DNA from: Candidatus Jordarchaeales archaeon
Lineage (GTDB): Archaea; Asgardarchaeota; Jordiarchaeia; Jordiarchaeales; Freyrarchaeaceae
Assembly: GCA_038889235.1 (NCBI GenBank)
Contig: JAWAHN010000001.1
Span: 62,001-126,000 of the forward strand
DNA length: 64,000 nucleotides
Direction: 5' to 3'
This document shows, piece by piece, positions 59,883 to 64,000 of this stretch. Within the stretch, counting starts at the first letter, position 1; every line of letters begins with the position of its first letter. A program made the position numbers and the translations under genes. Below the pieces are notes generated by a model. The model made no database searches. It had not been told where the DNA came from and saw only the letters and a program-made list of their open reading frames with translations.

Positions 59883-60668
59883 ATGCACGTCATAGTCTGC
59901 GTGAAGCAGGTTCCAAGTGTGGAAGAGGTAAAGGTCGATGCTGAGACAGGCAGGATTCTTAGGGAAGAGCTACCGCTTATGGTGAACCCTAACGACAGGA
60001 ACGCCATAGAGGCCGCCCTAAGACTAAGGGATGAAGTTGGGGGAACGGTCACCGCGGTGAGTATGGGCCCCCCTCAAGCGGAGGAGGCATTGAGAGAGGC
60101 CATGGCTATGGGAGTAAACAGAGCCGTCCTGATATCTGACCCTGCGTTGGCTGGCTCGGACGCCTTCGTTACATCTAAAGTTCTCGCTAAGGCGGCGTTA
60201 AAGCTTGCACCTTTTGACCTCATAGTGTGTGGCAGCCGCTCGGCGGATGGTGAGACAGGAATTGTCGGCGTGCAAATAGCTGAGGAGCTCAACCTGCCAC
60301 AGATCACATGGGTATTAGAGTTGAAAGTTGAAGGAGAAGTTGTCAGGGCGAAGCGGAGCATAGACGGCGGCTATGAGATCGTCGAGGCGTGCCTACCTGC
60401 AGTTGTAACTGTGACTAGGGACGCGAATAAGCCGAGATACCCGACTATGAGGAGTATCGTTGAGGCTTGCAGGAGGCCCATAGAACGATTGAGCCTGAAA
60501 GATCTGGGTCTAAGCCCGGAGGAGGTTGGGTTCAAAGGTTCCCCAACTAGGATTGAGCGGGTCTTCCAGGCTGAGAGAAAGAGGAGGGCAACTATCATAA
60601 GTAAGCCTGTCGAGGAGGCGGCGAGAGAAGTAGCCTTAATGATATTGAGGGAGTTGGGCAAAGTTTAA
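59883..60668 (+). CDS. etfB: Electron transfer flavoprotein beta subunit
   Basis: About 261 residues. It starts MHVIVCVKQVP and has VKVDAETGRILRE, MVNPNDRNAIEAALRL, GSRSADGETG (AMP or FAD-phosphate loop) and the C-terminal recognition loop region. It accepts electrons from acyl-CoA dehydrogenase. The ATG at 59883 is six bases after the dehydrogenase stop, with GAGGT across that stop. The longer open frame beginning at 59808 lies inside the dehydrogenase gene and is not coding. Confidence 0.95.
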   Translation: MHVIVCVKQVPSVEEVKVDAETGRILREELPLMVNPNDRNAIEAALRLRDEVGGTVTAVSMGPPQAEEALREAMAMGVNRAVLISDPALAGSDAFVTSKVLAKAALKLAPFDLIVCGSRSADGETGIVGVQIAEELNLPQITWVLELKVEGEVVRAKRSIDGGYEIVEACLPAVVTVTRDANKPRYPTMRSIVEACRRPIERLSLKDLGLSPEEVGFKGSPTRIERVFQAERKRRATIISKPVEEAAREVALMILRELGKV

Positions 60669-60698
60669 GTATCTAGCCGATGGCTGGGGGTTTGCTGG

Positions 60699-61694
60699 TT
60701 GGAGAGGGCGTGTGGCGAGTGCTGGGTTTTCGTCGAGCACAAGGATGGAAGGATTAAACAGGCCTCTCTTGAGCTCATGGCTAAGGGCAGGGAGGTTGCA
60801 GACGGGCTTTCTAGGGAGCTTGCAGCAGTAGTTTTGGGCTGGAATATTGGGAACGTTGCGGTGGAGCTTGCCCGTCACGGTGCCGACAAGGTTTACCTGG
60901 TGGAGCACCCTCTTCTTGAGCGCTACCAAGTGGACTTGTACTGTAAGGCGGTCTCAGATCTTGCTTCTGAAGTTAAGCCAGATGTGATCCTGTTCAGTTC
61001 TACCCGTGTGGGGTGCGAGCTTGCGCCTAAAGTGGCTAAAAGATTAAGGACTGGCATGACGGCTGACTGCCTGGATCTAAGAGTGGATGCAAGCAGGGGG
61101 CTCGTTAAACAGGTTAAGGCAAGTTTCGGGGGGAACGTGATGGTGGAGGTGGTCACACCCTTCCACAGGCCCCAGATAGCTACAGTTAAGCCCGGTGTAG
61201 CTACTCCGGTCGTGAAGGAGAGGAGAGAGGTTGTAGTAAGGGTTACACCGAAATTGGATGAACGTGAGGTTAAGGTGCGCGTGGTTGAGAAGTTGGAGAC
61301 GCAGAAGGAAGACAACTTGGAGTTGGCTGAAGTGGTGGTGGCTGGAGGGCGGGGGGCTGGAGAGGAAGGTTTTAGACTTATCCGGAGGCTGGCAGAAATT
61401 TTGGGAGGGGAGATCGGGGGAACCAGGCCAGCGGCAGATGAGGGGTGGATTCCTAGGGAGAGACAAATAGGGCAATCGGGGAGAATAGTTTCGCCGAAAA
61501 TTTACATTTCACTCGGCGCTTCGGGTGCACTTCAGCATGTTGTGGGTTTTAGGAGGGCGGGGTTGGTCATTGCTGTGAACAAGGATCCTAAGGCGCCAAT
61601 ATTCGACCACGCAGACGTGGGAGTTGTCGCCGACGTTAAAGAGTTCTTGGAAGCACTCATACAGGAGCTAGAAAAATATCTGAATGCTAGATGA
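60699..61694 (+). CDS. etfA: Electron transfer flavoprotein alpha subunit
   Basis: 331 residues. The FAD-binding C-terminal domain has AGGRGAGEEGF, EIGGTRPAADEGW, QIGQSGR, SLGASGALQHVVGF and VNKDPKAPIF, all standard. It forms the dimer with EtfB. The N-terminal residues contain CGECW. The TTG start follows GGGGG. Its end overlaps the convergent NAD kinase gene by eight bases. Whether the pair is a normal or an electron-bifurcating ETF cannot be told by eye. Confidence 0.94.
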   Translation: MERACGECWVFVEHKDGRIKQASLELMAKGREVADGLSRELAAVVLGWNIGNVAVELARHGADKVYLVEHPLLERYQVDLYCKAVSDLASEVKPDVILFSSTRVGCELAPKVAKRLRTGMTADCLDLRVDASRGLVKQVKASFGGNVMVEVVTPFHRPQIATVKPGVATPVVKERREVVVRVTPKLDEREVKVRVVEKLETQKEDNLELAEVVVAGGRGAGEEGFRLIRRLAEILGGEIGGTRPAADEGWIPRERQIGQSGRIVSPKIYISLGASGALQHVVGFRRAGLVIAVNKDPKAPIFDHADVGVVADVKEFLEALIQELEKYLNAR

Positions 61695-62508
61695 AGTTCA
61701 AGTTGTTGAGAAGCTTTTTGCTCAACCTGTCGTAAAAGTTCCACCGCGTGTATATCAGCTTGAAGCCCCTGTTCGACGACGTCACCTTTAGCGTGCATCC
61801 TTTGCTGACCGTGCCTTTTTCACCTATCAATAGCCCGTCTGTTATAACGTATGCTGGCTCCTCTCCTATGTTTGAGAGGGAAATCTCTGTCTCCATTGGG
61901 AGCACCATCGGAGGGATGCGTGAGCCGTAGAATTGCGCCACAAATGACAAGGATATGGCTTTCAAGTGTGGGTGGATTATGGAGCCTCCAGCTGAAAGGT
62001 TGTAAGCCGTGGAGCCGAGAGAGGAGGACACTATCACCTTGTCCGCCCTAACAGAGGCGACTGGGTGGCCGTCGAGACTTATCCTGCAATTTAGAAGTTT
62101 TCCATAGGGCCCGCTTAAGGCCACCTCGTTGACCGCGAAGCCGATTTGTTCGTTTTCTAAGAAGGCGTCGAGAACCTTGAACTCCAATGTTTGAAAGCAT
62201 CCTTCGAGTATCTTAGCTATCTCTGGAATTGCTTCCGATGCGTTAACCTCGGCTAAGAAGCCGAGCCTGCCAGAGTTTATCGGGAATATTGGGATGTCTA
62301 GCCCGCGTTCTACAACCATTCGGGCTGTGTGAATAACGGTTCCGTCGCCCCCATTCGAAACAATGAAACTCATATCTTCAACTATGTCGGATGGAGAGTT
62401 AACTATGACAGCTTCATGCCCTCTAGACTTCAGGAAATCAATGATACTCCGAGTGGTGGAGGCGGCCTCGCTAGATGCACGCTTGACGACGAAGCCCACT
62501 AAAACCAT
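61687..62508 (-). CDS. nadK: NAD kinase
   Basis: 273 residues. It phosphorylates NAD to NADP, using ATP or polyphosphate. The GGDGTVIHTAR catalytic motif, FPINSGRLGFLAEV, EVALSGPYGKLL and SSLGSTAYNLSAGG are present. It ends in a short basic tail. The ATG follows GGGGTTA. The A/T-rich gap 62509-62622 is its promoter region and also the end of the neighbouring Fe-S protein gene. Confidence 0.95.
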   Translation of the reverse strand: MVLVGFVVKRASSEAASTTRSIIDFLKSRGHEAVIVNSPSDIVEDMSFIVSNGGDGTVIHTARMVVERGLDIPIFPINSGRLGFLAEVNASEAIPEIAKILEGCFQTLEFKVLDAFLENEQIGFAVNEVALSGPYGKLLNCRISLDGHPVASVRADKVIVSSSLGSTAYNLSAGGSIIHPHLKAISLSFVAQFYGSRIPPMVLPMETEISLSNIGEEPAYVITDGLLIGEKGTVSKGCTLKVTSSNRGFKLIYTRWNFYDRLSKKLLNNLNFI

Positions 62509-62622
62509 GAGATAACCCCGTACAATCCCTTGAAACCATCAAAGAAAAGGTAACAATAAATATTTTTTTAATGATTCGAAAAATTCGAAAAGAAGGGGGC
62601 GATATCCTAAACCACAAGGGGC

Positions 62623-63831
62623 CTACTTCCTTTTCAAGTGTCTTTTGACGAAACTCACGACGTCTTCTACTTGGAGTTTGGTCGACGGTTTATAGCTTCT
62701 CGCATCTGAAAGGTTTCTCTCGCAGAATGGGCACGCTGACAGCAGGACTTGTGCCCCGGTCTCTTCAGCTTGGGAAAGCCTCTCTCTTGCTATCGAAAGC
62801 GCGAGCTCTGGGAAGGCGCTTCTAACACCTCCCCCAGCCCCGCAACAAAGAGCCCCATCTCTATTCCTCTTCATCTCGACAAGCTTAACTCCTGGGATAG
62901 ACTTTACAATTTTCCTAGGCTCGTCGTACACGTTGCAGTGTCTTCCAAGGTGGCACGGGTCATGATATGTTACGGTTAGACTGCTTTCAGCCAGTTCAAG
63001 CCTGCCTTCCTCAATCAGCCTGGCAAGGAGCTCCGTTACATGAATAACTTCGAAGGGCATGCTCCCGAGGATTTCAGGGTAATCTTTCTTAAGTGTGCGG
63101 TAGCAGCCTGCACAGTGCGTCACCACGGTTCTAGCTCCTGCTTTTTCGAAGACCTCAAGGTTGTGTCTAGCCAGGCTTTCGGCAAGCTTTCTGTCGCCAA
63201 CCCTTAACGCTATGGAACCGCAACACCACTCTTCTGGCGACATGACGAGGTTAACCCCTGCAGCTGCAGCCACTTCGTAGACGTCTCTACAAACTTCGGG
63301 CATCCTATACGGCCCGGTACAGCCGACGAAGAAGAACATGTCACCTTTAGCCTTCAAACTGTACCCGCCAGCCCACGCAAGCCTGTCACCGTGCTTTTCC
63401 ATGTAAGGGTTGTGTTCTCTGCTAATCCAGTTAAGTATTTCTTTGTGCCTCGGCATGGGTCCAAGCCCCAGTTCCACGAGGTCCGCTCTGAGAGCTTCGA
63501 AGAGACGAGTGTGGTCTATGAATTTGCTCGTCGGCCAAGTTATGCAACTTACTCCTGAAACGTGGCAGACGGCTTTACAGGCGCCGCACAACGTGCACTG
63601 GTACATTACGCGTGCAAAGCTCCCGCTAGGCTCAAACTTTCCCTCTAAGAGCCCCCTAATCGCTCTCATCTTGCCCCTGGCATAGTATGGTTCAAATCCG
63701 GGAGTGTGGTCGACCATGGGGCAGACACCGTACCATCCGAGGGCTTGCCTGTAGGCCGTCCTACAGTCTCCTATTCCGCTACATGATTGAGCCATGCTTG
63801 AAAGGGCTTTAACGTGCTTCAGCTCCACCAT
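62623..63831 (-). CDS. CCG-domain Fe-S oxidoreductase (HdrD/GlpC-like)
   Basis: About 402 residues. One ferredoxin-type cluster set is visible as CSGIGDC and CTLCGACKAVC with preceding CPM. Two CCG domains follow: GC-x-G-PY with WCCGS and THCAGCYRT, then HDPCHLGRH with LCCGAGGG and ACPFCE. This is the layout of HdrD, GlpC and the electron-acceptor subunit next to FAD-linked oxidases. ATG 63831 follows AGGAGGTG, so the longer frame's first 19 residues are not translated. It starts 13 bases after the FAD oxidase stop. Confidence 0.93.
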   Translation of the reverse strand: MVELKHVKALSSMAQSCSGIGDCRTAYRQALGWYGVCPMVDHTPGFEPYYARGKMRAIRGLLEGKFEPSGSFARVMYQCTLCGACKAVCHVSGVSCITWPTSKFIDHTRLFEALRADLVELGLGPMPRHKEILNWISREHNPYMEKHGDRLAWAGGYSLKAKGDMFFFVGCTGPYRMPEVCRDVYEVAAAAGVNLVMSPEEWCCGSIALRVGDRKLAESLARHNLEVFEKAGARTVVTHCAGCYRTLKKDYPEILGSMPFEVIHVTELLARLIEEGRLELAESSLTVTYHDPCHLGRHCNVYDEPRKIVKSIPGVKLVEMKRNRDGALCCGAGGGVRSAFPELALSIARERLSQAEETGAQVLLSACPFCERNLSDARSYKPSTKLQVEDVVSFVKRHLKRK

Positions 63832-63844
63832 GGACGCACACCTC

Positions 63845-64000
63845 CTATAGCCTGTACTTTCCGGGGCTGAGTATCCTGTTTGGGTCAAGTGTTCTCTTCA
63901 GCGTCCTTAGAAGCTCGAAGTATGGTTCAGGGAATGCTGCGGTGTCGACGAGCGCTTGGCTGTATAATTCCCCGGTCATGTACGGCATCCCCCCGTTCTT
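63845..64000 (-). CDS. FAD-linked oxidase (GlcD-type), C-terminal end
   Basis: Partial gene running off the right edge: 51 codons from base 64000 to TAG 63847-63845. The encoded tail ends ...LKRTLDPNRILSPGKYRL, the classic last residues of FAD-linked oxidase C-terminal domains (GlcD/lactate dehydrogenase-like). It is upstream of and tightly linked to the CCG Fe-S gene. The pair probably forms a 2-hydroxyacid or acyl-CoA-linked electron-transfer complex. Confidence 0.85.
   Translation of the reverse strand, partial: KNGGMPYMTGELYSQALVDTAAFPEPYFELLRTLKRTLDPNRILSPGKYRL

Overview
This is archaeal chromosome, probably from a thermophile or moderate thermophile with roughly 50% GC. The archaeal markers are DNA topoisomerase VI (both subunits), an archaeal-type threonyl-tRNA synthetase with its own editing domain, a Trm5-family tRNA methyltransferase, a GTPBP1-type translational GTPase, families UPF0280 and UPF0282, and short A/T-rich TATA-type promoters 25-30 bases ahead of short leaders. 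Many genes start with TTG or GTG just after GGTG, GGAGG or GGGG ribosome-binding sites, so several starts are moved inward here. No rRNA, tRNA or CRISPR array was found. The lineage cannot be fixed from sequence alone. A eukaryote-like SECIS element and longin/roadblock-like domains point toward an Asgard archaeon or a near neighbour, but this is inference.

Layout. 1-9.4 kb: a membrane protein, a phosphoesterase, YjbQ, an MBL hydrolase, Hsp20, a convergent corrinoid protein and UroD-type methyltransferase, an MFS carrier, a small ferredoxin and spermidine synthase. 9.6-20.4 kb: a radical SAM/SPASM protein, a giant 1,028-residue unknown, a thioredoxin-V4R-V4R fusion with a Cys-rich partner, a HAD phosphatase, an SDR, an MBL protein and an ADP-forming acyl-CoA synthetase alpha protein. 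20.5-27.6 kb: two divergent paralogous membrane proteins, a probable HesB-like selenoprotein gene with an in-frame TGA and a SECIS-like hairpin, sirtuin, B12-dependent ribonucleotide reductase and cobalamin adenosyltransferase. 27.6-28.9 kb: an accessory patch with hairpins, an AT-rich tract, a winged-helix gene and TTGCCTTC repeats. 28.9-40.7 kb: an Ig-like surface protein, ThiI, PurN, a wHTH/CARF-like regulator, an MFS carrier, ThrRS, UPF0280 and topoisomerase VI. 41-44.4 kb: a leftward operon of HEAT-repeat protein, ModE, molbindin and two membrane proteins. 44.9-57.1 kb: a kinase-like protein, nitroreductase, acyl-CoA synthetase, two unknowns, an IMPDH-family protein, Trm5, a GTPase, an amidohydrolase and UPF0282. 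57.1-64 kb: endonuclease V with a longin-like protein, acyl-CoA dehydrogenase, EtfB/EtfA, NAD kinase, a CCG-domain Fe-S protein and the end of a FAD-linked oxidase.

How the parts fit. AMP-forming acyl-CoA synthetase, acyl-CoA dehydrogenase, EtfBA, a hydroxyacyl-CoA-type SDR, and an Fe-S/FAD oxidase pair suggest fatty- or aromatic-acid beta-oxidation with electron bifurcation or quinone/heterodisulfide-type electron disposal. The ADP-forming CoA ligase alpha protein suggests energy conservation from acyl-CoA. Cobalamin is a second theme (corrinoid methyl carrier, its methyltransferase, NrdJ and the adenosyltransferase).

The strongest novelty is at 23197-23583. A 112-codon frame is interrupted only by TGA, and twelve bases after its stop lies a hairpin with the eukaryotic SECIS layout: ATGA, one base, an 8-bp helix, an A-rich apical loop, then TGAT.
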